This document shows, piece by piece, positions 32,874 through 42,543 of a stretch of 64,000 nucleotides of DNA (its first letter is position 1; every line of letters starts with the position of its first letter). The stretch spans positions 1 to 64,000 of the forward strand of contig JACMPM010000009.1 of NCBI GenBank assembly GCA_014377485.1, in the 5' to 3' direction. Position numbers and translations under genes: made by a program. The notes beneath the pieces are model-generated. The model saw nothing but the letters and a program-made list of their open reading frames with translations, was not told the DNA's origin and ran no database searches. This stretch comes from Bacteriovorax sp. Its GTDB lineage: Bacteria > Bdellovibrionota > Bacteriovoracia > Bacteriovoracales > Bacteriovoracaceae.

Positions 32874-35800
32874 TTAATCGTATTTTTTTACTGCCACCTT
32901 TACTAATTTTCCGGCTTCATCTTTATATTTTTTTTCTTCTTCTTTAGACAATGTTATGCCCTTAAATTTTGGAAGAAGTATATTATCTCTAATATAGGCT
33001 TCCGCTATTTTTCCATCCGGTGTCGTTCTCACGTTTTCCCAGTTAAGAGAATTGCTTCCATAGAGTGCTTTTGCCATTAAACGAGTGAACCCACCCATAT
33101 CGTTAATTTGATTTTGCACACTTGATTTTATAATTTGATCACCAAAGTTAGGGGAGTTGACGAGCATGCTAATAACTCTATCTTTAACAGAGTCTTTTGC
33201 GGCTACCATTAAAGGTGAGCTCATACTTGCTTGATCCATTAAGACAGGTTTTAGTATTTTTTCCATGACCATGTCTTTAATTACCTTTCCTTCTTTACTT
33301 AAAAAAATCTTATCGAAATTTTCTTTGTTTAAAAGAAATGCTCTTAAATCTTTAGGAAGATCTGATTCAGACATTTTATCGAAAGCGCCTTTTACTTCTG
33401 AGTGCACCATTGATTTAATGAACTGATCGAGAGCTCCATTATTATAGAGGCCGTCGATGAGAGCTTTTCTTGAAGCAGGATTACTGGCTACATCTTTTAA
33501 GTCTGTTGAAAGCATTTTAATAATATCATCTAAATTGCGTTTGGCATTCTCTGGAGAGTATTCAATATATTGTGAAATCATTATAGATAAAGGTTTTAAA
33601 ATAGAATCGGCATTGGCCTGTAGTTTCTGACTAAAAGGTGAAGACGGCATTAATCCACCTAAACATGGAATAAAATTAGCAAATTCATTTTTGATCATAA
33701 TTGTAGCAGCGTCTTTTTCTTCAGAACTCATCCAGGTATTAACTGTACTCGAGACGAAACTAAGACCGCGTCGCTCAAGTCCATCTGTACAGAAGGTAAG
33801 TTTATCCAGCAGACCATCTTCCATTTTAATTTTTTTCAAATCATCCAGACACTCATTGTATTTATTTAAAATTAGATCCAGATTCTTTTTTTGATCGTTA
33901 TAAGTACTTAAGCCTAGTACTGACTTCATTAATGAGTTAAGTTTTAAGTCGCCTAATGTGCGTGCAAATTCCAGGGCGAATTGTTTTGTACATTCGTCCA
34001 ATTCCTTCGAAACTTCTTCAGCAGGGGATGGCTTGTCGACACAGGCAACAAAATTATTTTCAACCGGTTTTAGCTTGGTAGGGGTACTATCAGCATTTAA
34101 CTGATCTTTTATTTGCTTTTTTTCATACGAGAGAACAATTGATTTGGTGGCACCTTTAGTCAAGTCAGCAACGCAATCATTTAATTTAGCGTCGGAAGGA
34201 TTAGTTCCAATACAGCTACTAAATTTTTGATTAACCAGTGTATTTATCAAAACTTCAGTTTCAGCAGGGCTTACTTTTCCAGCTGCGTTCGAGCGGATTT
34301 GAGAAGATGCCATTGTTACTGCAACATTTTTCTTTAATTCACCGGAACAGCTATCTAGTTTTGCGTCTGTTGGAATGGTTCCAATACAATTCATAAATTT
34401 TTGTTCAACATAAGTTTTTACCAATTGATCAGCATCGGCTTCACTCATCTTATTTTCAATGGCCTTAGATCGAACTGATTCTTTAGCCACTTGAAGAGCT
34501 ACGTTACGTGTAAGTTTATTTGAACAAACACTTGTTTGGGCCCCCAGGTCACGAGCGTCAGAAATATTTGCGGGAAGTTGTTTTTCAAGGCAACTTGCCA
34601 GCTCTTTCAAAGATGATTGAGTAAGTTCTTTTTTAATTTTTAAATCAGAAGGAATGGCTTTATCTAGTTTTACAGCGGCAATATTCTGAGAAAAGTTCAG
34701 AATCGTTTTTCTTAAGCATCCTTCACCTTGTTTTGGGGTTTGATCATTGCTCCAGCACTCATCAAGAAGCTGTTTACCTTCATTTCCAAGTTTTAATGCA
34801 ACAGAATGATCGGACTTAAAAGAATCATTTGCTGTCTGTGCCAGCGTTTTCACTACGACTTTATAAGTTATGTCATTGGTAATTGAGGTTTCACACTTAG
34901 ACGTGTCAAGCATCCCGTCTTTTCGAATATTATTTTTCTTCTGATCTTCAATACACTCTTTAAAACTTTGAACTTTCTCAATAGTTAATTTGGCCAATTC
35001 TGCTTTTGAAAAATTGGCTTTAATTGAAGCATTTGTATTAAGTTTGTCCTGAACCAATTGCATACCGGTGGTTTTAACCAAGCGATCGATACAATCCATG
35101 AATTGTTCGCTCAAACCTGTATTGGAATTTTTATCTGTTCCCACTTTTTGTGTACAAAGAGTAAAGTCCGGCCAAACGGCATTTTTTACAGACTTTGCAA
35201 CAGCAAGTGAAGAAGAAGCTCCAGAAATAGTTTTTGATAATTTTAAATCTGTAACTTTCAGAACACCGGAACGCATCGCTTGGAGTGCACATGCTTTTAC
35301 ATCACTTGCTCCACCAGCAGTTTTTTTAATACATTCTTTATAAAGATCGGCCTGGTTAGCATTGAAGCTTGCGCGTAGATTTTCAGGCAATGCAGAATTT
35401 AGGCTTGCTCTTGAGAGTTCATATACCAGACCAATTCCTGCACTTGGAACCAAGCTGGTTGTAAGGGCGTCCATGCAATGACTGGCATCGTATTGTGAGT
35501 TTTTTGATTTACCGATACAAGATTGAAAAGGAGCTAGGATTTTATTCACCCATAGTTCTCGTCGAGAGGGATCTTTAACACCTTCAGTGCTTAAAATTTT
35601 ATCGGCTACGCCTCCAATTAATTTGTTTCCGAGATGTTCGTAAAATCGAATTAATTTGGCGTCACTAAAATCATTTCCAATAATATTATTTTTTCCTTCG
35701 GTCACTACTTTATCAACGAAGGCATCAAGTTCGCCAGGCTTTGGAAAATAGCTGGAAAGATCCTTACTATAAGTAGCAATTTTTTTTCTAACTTCAACTG

Positions 35801-35975
35801 CCACATCTGTATTGATAAAATCGCCCAAGGTCACTGTAACTTTTGATTTTATAGTTTGTGTTGAACTAGAAGCTCTTTCATAAGTAGTTGGTGTTATGAG
35901 TGCAATACTATCCAACTCACCAGCTTTTAGAGCAGGCATAGCCAATAATAAATATAATGTAAGTAATCTTTTCAT
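32874..35975 (-). CDS. Giant exported protein with about ten two-cysteine repeats
   Basis: A 1033-residue protein with signal peptide (MKRLLTLYLLLAMPALKA). The mature part is mostly helical, and between about residues 150 and 720 it repeats a unit of about 45-85 residues with two cysteines: Cys-(about 12-24)-Cys-Xn-basic/hydrophobic helix. Two successive copies are almost the same (CIGTIPTDAKLDSC and CIGTNPSDAKLNDC). The Cys pairs probably form disulfide-closed hairpins outside the cytoplasm. The C-terminal 300 residues are helical without Cys. I know no such family. AGGA is 8 nt before the ATG. The receiver-like gene follows 5 nt later. Confidence 0.88.
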   Translation of the reverse strand: MKRLLTLYLLLAMPALKAGELDSIALITPTTYERASSSTQTIKSKVTVTLGDFINTDVAVEVRKKIATYSKDLSSYFPKPGELDAFVDKVVTEGKNNIIGNDFSDAKLIRFYEHLGNKLIGGVADKILSTEGVKDPSRRELWVNKILAPFQSCIGKSKNSQYDASHCMDALTTSLVPSAGIGLVYELSRASLNSALPENLRASFNANQADLYKECIKKTAGGASDVKACALQAMRSGVLKVTDLKLSKTISGASSSLAVAKSVKNAVWPDFTLCTQKVGTDKNSNTGLSEQFMDCIDRLVKTTGMQLVQDKLNTNASIKANFSKAELAKLTIEKVQSFKECIEDQKKNNIRKDGMLDTSKCETSITNDITYKVVVKTLAQTANDSFKSDHSVALKLGNEGKQLLDECWSNDQTPKQGEGCLRKTILNFSQNIAAVKLDKAIPSDLKIKKELTQSSLKELASCLEKQLPANISDARDLGAQTSVCSNKLTRNVALQVAKESVRSKAIENKMSEADADQLVKTYVEQKFMNCIGTIPTDAKLDSCSGELKKNVAVTMASSQIRSNAAGKVSPAETEVLINTLVNQKFSSCIGTNPSDAKLNDCVADLTKGATKSIVLSYEKKQIKDQLNADSTPTKLKPVENNFVACVDKPSPAEEVSKELDECTKQFALEFARTLGDLKLNSLMKSVLGLSTYNDQKKNLDLILNKYNECLDDLKKIKMEDGLLDKLTFCTDGLERRGLSFVSSTVNTWMSSEEKDAATIMIKNEFANFIPCLGGLMPSSPFSQKLQANADSILKPLSIMISQYIEYSPENAKRNLDDIIKMLSTDLKDVASNPASRKALIDGLYNNGALDQFIKSMVHSEVKGAFDKMSESDLPKDLRAFLLNKENFDKIFLSKEGKVIKDMVMEKILKPVLMDQASMSSPLMVAAKDSVKDRVISMLVNSPNFGDQIIKSSVQNQINDMGGFTRLMAKALYGSNSLNWENVRTTPDGKIAEAYIRDNILLPKFKGITLSKEEEKKYKDEAGKLVKVAVKKYD

Positions 35976-36096
35976 GGGACATTCCTAAAATAGGTACTCT
36001 GTGGTTTAACGGCATTTCTCTGGCACAGCTTTAAACAAAATGAAGTGGGGTCAAAAGGTGACTAAATGTCTTGCATGAAAATGAAAAGACTTACAA

Positions 36097-36124
36097 TTGA
36101 GTAAAATAGTCGACTAAATAAAAT
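36097..36124 (+). promoter_or_regulatory. Candidate promoter of the Gly/Tyr-rich lipoprotein
   Basis: TTGAGT (36097-36102), 16 nt, TAAAAT (36119-36124), leaving a leader of about 55 nt with a good GAGGAG before ATG 36187. The match is moderate. Confidence 0.4.
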
Positions 36125-36186
36125 ATCAATGCTACATAACGGAAAATAGACGCGTTAACACTACGACAACAAATGAGGAGACAAAA

Positions 36187-37047
36187 ATGCGAATCAACAT
36201 CAAGACATTAGTTAAAATTACTTTGCTTGCTACACTACTTTCACTTGCTAGCTGCGGCGGCGGCGGCGGCGGTGGTTCAACTTCTACTTACGGAGCAACT
36301 TCTTCTCCAAGCATTCTTGCTTCAGAATTCGTTGCTGCTTTAAACACTAACGATGGAACTTATTCAACAGCAGTTCAATTGTACACAAACGAAACACTTC
36401 GTTCAGCTCAACCTGGACAAGAAAAATGGTTTGTTATTTGGGATGCAAAATATTCTGAATATAAAGCTGTTAGCTTAAACTACGTTCGTACAATTGTTTA
36501 TTACGATTATTACTCAAACAACCAAGCAGTAGCTTCAGAGTTTAGATCAATTGAAAGAAGTGATATTCTTTCTGGTCGTTATAATGGTGATACATACGGT
36601 AACGACTACGAAGTTGTTGATTACCATTCATCAACTGGTTACTACGAAGGAAGAAATTCTGGATACCTATATGAAGATGAAGCAGGTTCATCAGACGTAA
36701 GCTTACTTGCTAAAGAACAAGAAAAAATGAAGTTCTTCGAAAAAGCAGCAAAAGTTTCTTTTGCGTATAACGTAAGCATCGAAACTTCTATGTCTATGGT
36801 TACTCTTGGATCAAAAATTGAAAAAATGCTTTCACACGGTAACGGTGAATTAACTGCTAATGACCAAACAGCTCTTTTGGGCGACCTTAAAACTCTTACT
36901 GGTGTAAGTGTTGAAGAAATCCAAGCTACTGCTGGTAACTCTGCAGCTAAAGCTGACGTTCTTGCAAAAATTGCTGCTAAAATCGGAACAAGCGCACAAA
37001 ATCTTGAGCAAAAATTTCTTCCAGAAGTTTTTGGTACCACTCTTTAA
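36187..37047 (+). CDS. Lipoprotein with Gly7 linker and Tyr-rich region
   Basis: A 286-residue protein with lipobox SLASC followed directly by seven Gly encoded by a GGC/GGT run (36255-36275), then Ser/Thr and a Tyr/Ser/Asn-rich stretch of strands (YDYYSNN, RYNGDTYGNDYEVVDYHSS, GYYEGRNSGYLYEDE). The C-terminal third is helical and Ala/Glu/Lys-rich. It may be a surface lipoprotein with a flexible tether. No family recognised. Strong GAGGAG Shine-Dalgarno and a strong terminator suggest an abundant product, and it may be separate from the secreted cluster that follows. Confidence 0.8.
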   Translation: MRINIKTLVKITLLATLLSLASCGGGGGGGSTSTYGATSSPSILASEFVAALNTNDGTYSTAVQLYTNETLRSAQPGQEKWFVIWDAKYSEYKAVSLNYVRTIVYYDYYSNNQAVASEFRSIERSDILSGRYNGDTYGNDYEVVDYHSSTGYYEGRNSGYLYEDEAGSSDVSLLAKEQEKMKFFEKAAKVSFAYNVSIETSMSMVTLGSKIEKMLSHGNGELTANDQTALLGDLKTLTGVSVEEIQATAGNSAAKADVLAKIAAKIGTSAQNLEQKFLPEVFGTTL

Positions 37048-37075
37048 TTATATCTGAAATTTAGCTTATATGAAG

Positions 37076-37106
37076 AAGGGCCGCTTAATTGCGGCCCTTT
37101 TTTATT
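37076..37106 (+). terminator. Intrinsic terminator after the Gly/Tyr-rich lipoprotein
   Basis: AAGGGCCGC (37076-37084), loop TTAATT, GCGGCCCTT (37091-37099), then TTTTTATT. Confidence 0.92.
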
Positions 37107-37215
37107 CCGTAGACAGGAGCCGAAGCGGAAAAGAGCACTGTAAAAATTACTTGCTCACTTTTCATAGCTTCTTTCTCTAAGTATGTTCCTCTCAAAGAAT
37201 TTAATAGGGAAATAT

Positions 37216-38409
37216 ATGCTTAAAGTTGCTGCTTTTTTGTTCATGTGTCTGATTGCTTTTGAATCTAATGCCTTTCTTGTAACAACCTATAATACTAATA
37301 AATTGAATTATAATCTCCCGACTAGAATTTTAGTGGCCGGAGCAGGAGATGACCTCGGAACTCAATTTCAACAAGTCGCTCGCGGAAAAGCTCTTAAGTA
37401 CAGTCAACAATTTCCCAATGAGCAAATTGTTTTAATCGCAGCGAATGAACCTGATGTTGATGATAAAGTTGTTCTAAAAAATTGGGGATTCAATTTTCAA
37501 CTCGAAAATAAGTCAACTTTTAATGGAGATACTCTTTTAGATGAAGCCGTAAAATTTAATCAAATAGCTTCAATAGATATTTTTAGCCACAGTTCAGCCC
37601 AACATGGAATTCACCTTGATGGCAGAGCTCACCGTTTAACTTTAAATACAAAAAAAATTGAAAGGCTAAAAGGACACTTTACTAAAGATGCTTACACCAT
37701 TTTACACGGATGCAATGCTGGATTTAACCTTGCACCTTTTTTGTCAAGCGCTTGGGAAATTCCTGTAGCGGGTGCAATGACTTCAACTAACTTTCAAAAG
37801 CTCCACAATGATGGAAACTTCTATTTAACAGAAGAAGGATTTTTTCCAAATACTGACTGGGCAACAGAAAATAATAAGAGTTTTAATGAATCGGTAAATT
37901 GTAATACTGGAATGTGTTTGAGATTGAAGCCAGATAATAATCCATATACAGGATTTTGGGGAGAGTACGCAGACGGTGGTCTTCCTTTCTACAAATTTTT
38001 CTGTGTAAAGAATTCGCTTGAGATTTGTAAGAGAGTCATGGCGAAATCCCTTTTAAGTTTTATCGGAAATAATAACCTCAAAGTAAATTCAACACTTGCA
38101 GAATATAAAAATTCACTTTTTGATTTTTTATGCCCTGTGAGCGCTAAGCGCGATTTGAGAAAAGAATGTGAAGAAAATTTAGAAAGCGCTTTGGTTACAG
38201 GTGACCTCACTTACAATCCATTTACACGTAATCAAGTAGAGTGTGATTTTAAATCATGTGCTGCTGAAATCAAATGCAAAGGTGTTCTTCTAACGGGGAT
38301 CGATAAGCCTGGAACATGTCAGCTAGTTAACAAATTTGAAGGCAAAGCCACTACTATCGTTAGAGAGTATAAGGCTTACTTAGAAGGTTTTAAAAATTTA
38401 AATAATTAA
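37216..38409 (+). CDS. Exported DUF4347 / clan-CD (caspase-like) candidate protease
   Basis: 397 residues from ATG 37216 (AGGGA 5 nt upstream; the earlier in-frame ATG at 37183 lacks a ribosome site). Signal peptide MLKVAAFLFMCLIAFESNA. A Rossmann-like strand-helix order leads to IDIFSHSSAQHGIHLDG (His125) and then AYTILHGCNAGFNLAPFLSS (Cys166), the His/Cys pair and GCN signature of DUF4347-type domains, which resemble caspase/gingipain/CHAT folds. The C-terminal 200 residues have ten Cys and no known domain. Protease activity is inferred, not proven. It heads a run of four secreted-protein genes. Confidence 0.68.
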   Translation: MLKVAAFLFMCLIAFESNAFLVTTYNTNKLNYNLPTRILVAGAGDDLGTQFQQVARGKALKYSQQFPNEQIVLIAANEPDVDDKVVLKNWGFNFQLENKSTFNGDTLLDEAVKFNQIASIDIFSHSSAQHGIHLDGRAHRLTLNTKKIERLKGHFTKDAYTILHGCNAGFNLAPFLSSAWEIPVAGAMTSTNFQKLHNDGNFYLTEEGFFPNTDWATENNKSFNESVNCNTGMCLRLKPDNNPYTGFWGEYADGGLPFYKFFCVKNSLEICKRVMAKSLLSFIGNNNLKVNSTLAEYKNSLFDFLCPVSAKRDLRKECEENLESALVTGDLTYNPFTRNQVECDFKSCAAEIKCKGVLLTGIDKPGTCQLVNKFEGKATTIVREYKAYLEGFKNLNN

Positions 38410-38426
38410 CGGACTGTGAGTTCTAA

Positions 38427-39383
38427 ATGAAAATGAAACTTATTTTTTCTGCTTTATTAGCTCTAACCAATCAGAGTGCTCAATCTTCTGAAACGGATGG
38501 CTTTACTAATAGATATAAACCTCTTCAAGATAGCTCTTCGATTATCAACTCTAGAGCTAATCAATATGTTCAAAAGTCTCTTGGCGTATTAAATGGCAAT
38601 AGTATTGAGTGTGTTGAAAAAGATCTCTATAAAGAACTTCGGTTATATTTTGCCAATCATATGAACGGACAACTGGTAAAAGATATTCTTAATAACAATG
38701 AATTACCCAAACGTAAAATTACACTTGATAAATCAGTTTATAGAGACTGGACCCCCTGGGACGGTTTAGGAATGGGCTTAACATTTATTCAAAGATCAGG
38801 AATCACTATTTCTCCTATCATTCATTTTGGAAATGAAATCATTGGAGCAGATAAGTTTGAACATTTTTTTGGGCAAGGGTTTGCTTATTTCACAGAAAAT
38901 TATTTAAAAGAAAAAGGATTAGTCAAAACGGTTAAGACTGGAATTTTTAAAGAGAAGATTTTTTTAGGTGGAAATAAAATAGGCAATGGCGTTTTTAGCT
39001 ACGGCGATCTTTCAGCAAACTTCAATGGGATGAGGTTTTGGAACCATATACTTCAGCAAAATGATGATGTTTTGGGAGCTGAACATAATTTAGGTCCTTA
39101 TATTTCTTGTGAAAACAATAAGTGGGTTCAAGTTAAAGAGATTGATTTTAGAGATTATATGGATTCATCAATGGACGAGTCGATTAATTGTTCAAAATTC
39201 CCTGCCAAGCGCACTGCTGATCGTTTTACGAACCAAGTCCAGAGACTGGGAATGACATGTCCTGTCGATCCTAAAAAACTTGATGAAATGGTGGTCAAGT
39301 ATGGGACCGTTTCTAAATGGATTATTAATAAAGATGGAACTGGAGTTATAAATTACTTTGGTGAATTCAAGAACAAAAATTAA
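38427..39383 (+). CDS. Exported protein of unknown function
   Basis: A 318-residue protein with signal peptide (MKMKLIFSALLALTNQSAQS). It has a conserved-looking core with GADKFEHFFGQGFAYFTE (residues about 141-158) and GNGVFSYGDLSANFNGMRFW, a His-containing, aromatic, possibly membrane-associated or metal-binding domain, and a few Cys. I do not recognise the family. It begins 17 nt after the DUF4347-like gene and is the second gene of the secreted cluster. Confidence 0.75.
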   Translation: MKMKLIFSALLALTNQSAQSSETDGFTNRYKPLQDSSSIINSRANQYVQKSLGVLNGNSIECVEKDLYKELRLYFANHMNGQLVKDILNNNELPKRKITLDKSVYRDWTPWDGLGMGLTFIQRSGITISPIIHFGNEIIGADKFEHFFGQGFAYFTENYLKEKGLVKTVKTGIFKEKIFLGGNKIGNGVFSYGDLSANFNGMRFWNHILQQNDDVLGAEHNLGPYISCENNKWVQVKEIDFRDYMDSSMDESINCSKFPAKRTADRFTNQVQRLGMTCPVDPKKLDEMVVKYGTVSKWIINKDGTGVINYFGEFKNKN

Positions 39384-39412
39384 TTATCGAATCTGGATTA
39401 GAGTTGGGCAGC

Positions 39413-39429
39413 TGTCTAAACTTTAGACA
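39413..39429. promoter_or_regulatory. 17-nt palindrome with TGTCTAAA arms
   Basis: TGTCTAAA-C-TTTAGACA, in the 127-nt gap between two secreted-protein genes. The arms equal the outer arms of the hairpin at 30612-30658. It may be a regulator site or a terminator. No T run follows. Confidence 0.4.
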
Positions 39430-39510
39430 CTACTCCTAATTCTATTTATCAGTATTCATAAGGGTCTCATAGCTTCAAGCATTTGGAGCGATTCTTGCTA
39501 TTAAAGGCCC

Positions 39511-42500
39511 ATGAAGACATTATTTACAACAATTTTATTGTTCTCTATTACCATTTTTGCTCACGCTGGTGAGTCTTTTATTCCTTTGCAAAAAGGAGTG
39601 AGGATGGCCAGTGATGATCTTTTATACGGTGATAATGTTTTATCATCTAGAGAAGCTCAAGACTTGAGTGATTCCAAACTAATTGATCTCTCAACATTGC
39701 AGCCTAAATCTAATGAGATTTGGTCGCCAGAGAAATCAATTCTTAATGACCAGGAAGCTATAGCCTTACAAGAAAATGAAACGCTAACATTTGAGGGTTC
39801 ATTGACCTCAAATACGGGCTTGTATCGTTTTAATGCAATTCCACAAAATGGCTCTAAGATTTATACCATTCACCTTGATAAGACTCTTCATACCTTATTG
39901 CTGAGAAAAAATATTTTGAGAAAGCTGGGTTATAAAATTCCTGCTATAAAGTATTTAAAGAAAGTTTCAATTCAATTTAATACAGTTGAAGAACGCGAAC
40001 AGTTTTTGAAAAAAGATATTCCTGAGAACACTTTAGGAGCAGCTGAACGTTGGGTGAAAAAAGTTAATGAATTAACTTTGGATCTCTATGACCTTGCGGT
40101 GACTGAACCTTCTGAAAATGACTTTTACAACATTGCAATGGGTGTTCCTACTCAAACTATAAATAGCAGAACACTACGATCACTTTTAATTCCTTATTCA
40201 ATTCTAGATTTATACGAAAGTATTAATAAGTTTAGCTGGGTTGACGGTAAGGTTGATAATCGTGCAGCTGTACTTGCCCATTTTACGGGGAATGATTTTG
40301 CCACAACAATAGAAGACGCCCAGTGGATGATAAGAAAATTTAATTTATTGTCTCGAGATGAAATTAAAGAGGCAGTTGACCATTCTTATTTTCCTCAGGA
40401 AATAAGCTCGGTTGTTTTAGAGAAAGTAATTTCGAGAAGAAATTCTTTAAACAGGTTGTTCTTGGAAAAAGCTCCAGACCTGAAGGTTAACCAAAAAATT
40501 ACCATCGGCGAAAGTGTAAAAGAAGGTAAAGTTATTCAGAAAGATTATCCTGGGTATGCTTCTCGTTTTGCTTATGGCGATGCAGAATCTCCATTTGAGC
40601 AATTGCGCTTTTACCTGTATTCAAAAATTCAAAGTAATGCAATTGATAATCTTATTTCAAAGTTTAACAAATATTTAGTGGGATACGATCTTGCAAAAAC
40701 TCGTTCGAAGTTTTTTCAAAAGCAATTTGAAGATGGGCTTAATCACTTTATTCAGACTGGTGAAATAAATCCGATTGGAGTTACAACTTGGACAAGTCCA
40801 ATGTTTAACGCTCAATTGATTTTTTCCCGTGATATTATTTTAGGAAATTACCTCGGAACAGATAACCTTGTTCAATTGGCCGATACTTTTGGAGCGAGTG
40901 TAGACCTCGGTGTTTATCTAGGCGTTGAAGGCTTAGGAAATAATCTCGCTGGAAGTGTTAAAGCAAGTACGGCAATCGTCAGAACATTTTCACACGTTAA
41001 ACCTGTTAAGAATTTAAAGCAGAGTTTAAAAGAACCTTATAAAAATATGTTCGTAAGTCTTTTAAAGAATTCTCTTAAAGAAAGATATTTTTCACTCTCT
41101 GAATTAAAACATTCAACTGAATCTAATGATGAAAAAGCTAAAAAAGTACAAGGTCTTTTAAAAGAAATTGATCTTTATCTTGATACAGGTGAGTCACTTA
41201 TCATGACTGATCGTCTTATGCCATCAACAGAAGTTAAATTAAATTTTACCACTGGACTCATAGGAGCAGGTGTAGGTGTTGGAGCAGGGGTAACAACTAT
41301 TAAACGCATCCATATTTATAAGAAGAGTCCAAAAATTCTTCAGATTTATGACGACAGTGGATTTGTCACAGATATAAATGTTAGTTTTCAAGTCAGTGAG
41401 TATATTCCATTACTAAAAATAACCGGTAAGTTTGATCGCGGACATTATAATATCAAATCATATATGGTTAACCTGTCATCTGATTTAGATGAAAATCCAA
41501 ATCTTTATACAAACTCACTTGGTGTATACAACGTACTTAAAAATAAAGATTTCGAAATTCTAAACAGTGCCGCAGCACCCGTAAAGTTGGATGCAAACTT
41601 TAAAGATCGCTCTGTTGGATTCTCGCTATTGTTTTGGAAAATGAAGGCTATAAAAGGAAAAACGTATTACGATCTGGTTACAAAAGATGGAATCAGCGGA
41701 AGTTATTTCAGCTTGAATAAAGATTTTATAAGCGGAATTAATGTTGAAGCCTTGTCAAAGCAAATGGCGAACTATTATTTATCAGAACAGACTAAAGGTG
41801 ATGTTTCGCTTACAGTCGAAGGCGATATTAATCCGGGAGACAGCTTTTTTGGTCGCTCTCTTACTAAATCAACTCGCTTTGAAGCCTCTTTAAATGCTGA
41901 GAAAAAATTTGAACGCAAGTTTCTCTCTTTATCGGATTCAAAACAAGGTTGGGCATTATCTCCTAATAAATTGATAAAAATGATGACGAAGGTAAATGAA
42001 AAATTTCAAACAACTCTTTTTGATACTGCTCAAATTGATTTTGAGAAATTAAGACTTTTTAAAATCGGATATCACGTCAATCTTTACGATAGAGGAATTG
42101 AACGTCTCAATGCCATTAAGGTTTCAGACATCGATACAATTGAAGCAAGATATAAAGCAGAACGAGCATGCCCTCAAGACGAAGGTAGCTCCAACTCAGC
42201 TGCATGTGGTGATCTAAGCACGATTAAGTGGAATCTAAAAAAATGTCAAAAAACTAAAAATGAAGAAGACCTTGCTTCTTGTGATGTGGAGCTGATTGAC
42301 GATCTATTGAATTATTTAACTTTCAGTGATTTCAAACAAATCATAGGTGTCGAAAATCTATATGTATACGGAACAATGGATGGATTTAGACAACACTCAG
42401 AAATTTTAAACGATACAATTTTTTCTAATACCGTTGGTAAAATTGGAAGCCGTGAGTGGAATGGTCCGCTTGATATTGTCCGCGAGCTTCTAGGTCTTTC

Positions 42501-42543
42501 TGGTGGCGAGTTCTCTGGTAGCTGGATGAGGGAGTCTATATGA
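39511..42543 (+). CDS. Large exported protein of unknown function
   Basis: A 1010-residue protein with signal peptide (MKTLFTTILLFSITIFAHAG). The N-terminal 400 residues are mixed alpha/beta. A Gly/Val stretch follows (GLIGAGVGVGAGVTTIKRI, residues about 582-600), then beta-rich sequence that could form part of a barrel or a wall-associated fold. Five Cys cluster near residues 885-930. No family recognised. Its last four bases overlap the start of the subtilisin gene (ATGA), so it is made together with that protease and may be its substrate, chaperone or secretion partner. AAAGG lies only 3 nt before the ATG. Confidence 0.8.
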   Translation: MKTLFTTILLFSITIFAHAGESFIPLQKGVRMASDDLLYGDNVLSSREAQDLSDSKLIDLSTLQPKSNEIWSPEKSILNDQEAIALQENETLTFEGSLTSNTGLYRFNAIPQNGSKIYTIHLDKTLHTLLLRKNILRKLGYKIPAIKYLKKVSIQFNTVEEREQFLKKDIPENTLGAAERWVKKVNELTLDLYDLAVTEPSENDFYNIAMGVPTQTINSRTLRSLLIPYSILDLYESINKFSWVDGKVDNRAAVLAHFTGNDFATTIEDAQWMIRKFNLLSRDEIKEAVDHSYFPQEISSVVLEKVISRRNSLNRLFLEKAPDLKVNQKITIGESVKEGKVIQKDYPGYASRFAYGDAESPFEQLRFYLYSKIQSNAIDNLISKFNKYLVGYDLAKTRSKFFQKQFEDGLNHFIQTGEINPIGVTTWTSPMFNAQLIFSRDIILGNYLGTDNLVQLADTFGASVDLGVYLGVEGLGNNLAGSVKASTAIVRTFSHVKPVKNLKQSLKEPYKNMFVSLLKNSLKERYFSLSELKHSTESNDEKAKKVQGLLKEIDLYLDTGESLIMTDRLMPSTEVKLNFTTGLIGAGVGVGAGVTTIKRIHIYKKSPKILQIYDDSGFVTDINVSFQVSEYIPLLKITGKFDRGHYNIKSYMVNLSSDLDENPNLYTNSLGVYNVLKNKDFEILNSAAAPVKLDANFKDRSVGFSLLFWKMKAIKGKTYYDLVTKDGISGSYFSLNKDFISGINVEALSKQMANYYLSEQTKGDVSLTVEGDINPGDSFFGRSLTKSTRFEASLNAEKKFERKFLSLSDSKQGWALSPNKLIKMMTKVNEKFQTTLFDTAQIDFEKLRLFKIGYHVNLYDRGIERLNAIKVSDIDTIEARYKAERACPQDEGSSNSAACGDLSTIKWNLKKCQKTKNEEDLASCDVELIDDLLNYLTFSDFKQIIGVENLYVYGTMDGFRQHSEILNDTIFSNTVGKIGSREWNGPLDIVRELLGLSGGEFSGSWMRESI

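Noticed and set aside
32874-35975. Repeats in the giant protein gene as DNA-level tandem repeats
   Set aside because: The units are similar in protein sequence but not in a fixed DNA period, so they are old protein repeats, not a satellite array.
36255-36275. GGC/GGT trinucleotide run as a phase-variation switch
   Set aside because: The run is in frame and encodes Gly7 of the lipoprotein linker. Gain or loss of a unit changes linker length, not the reading frame.
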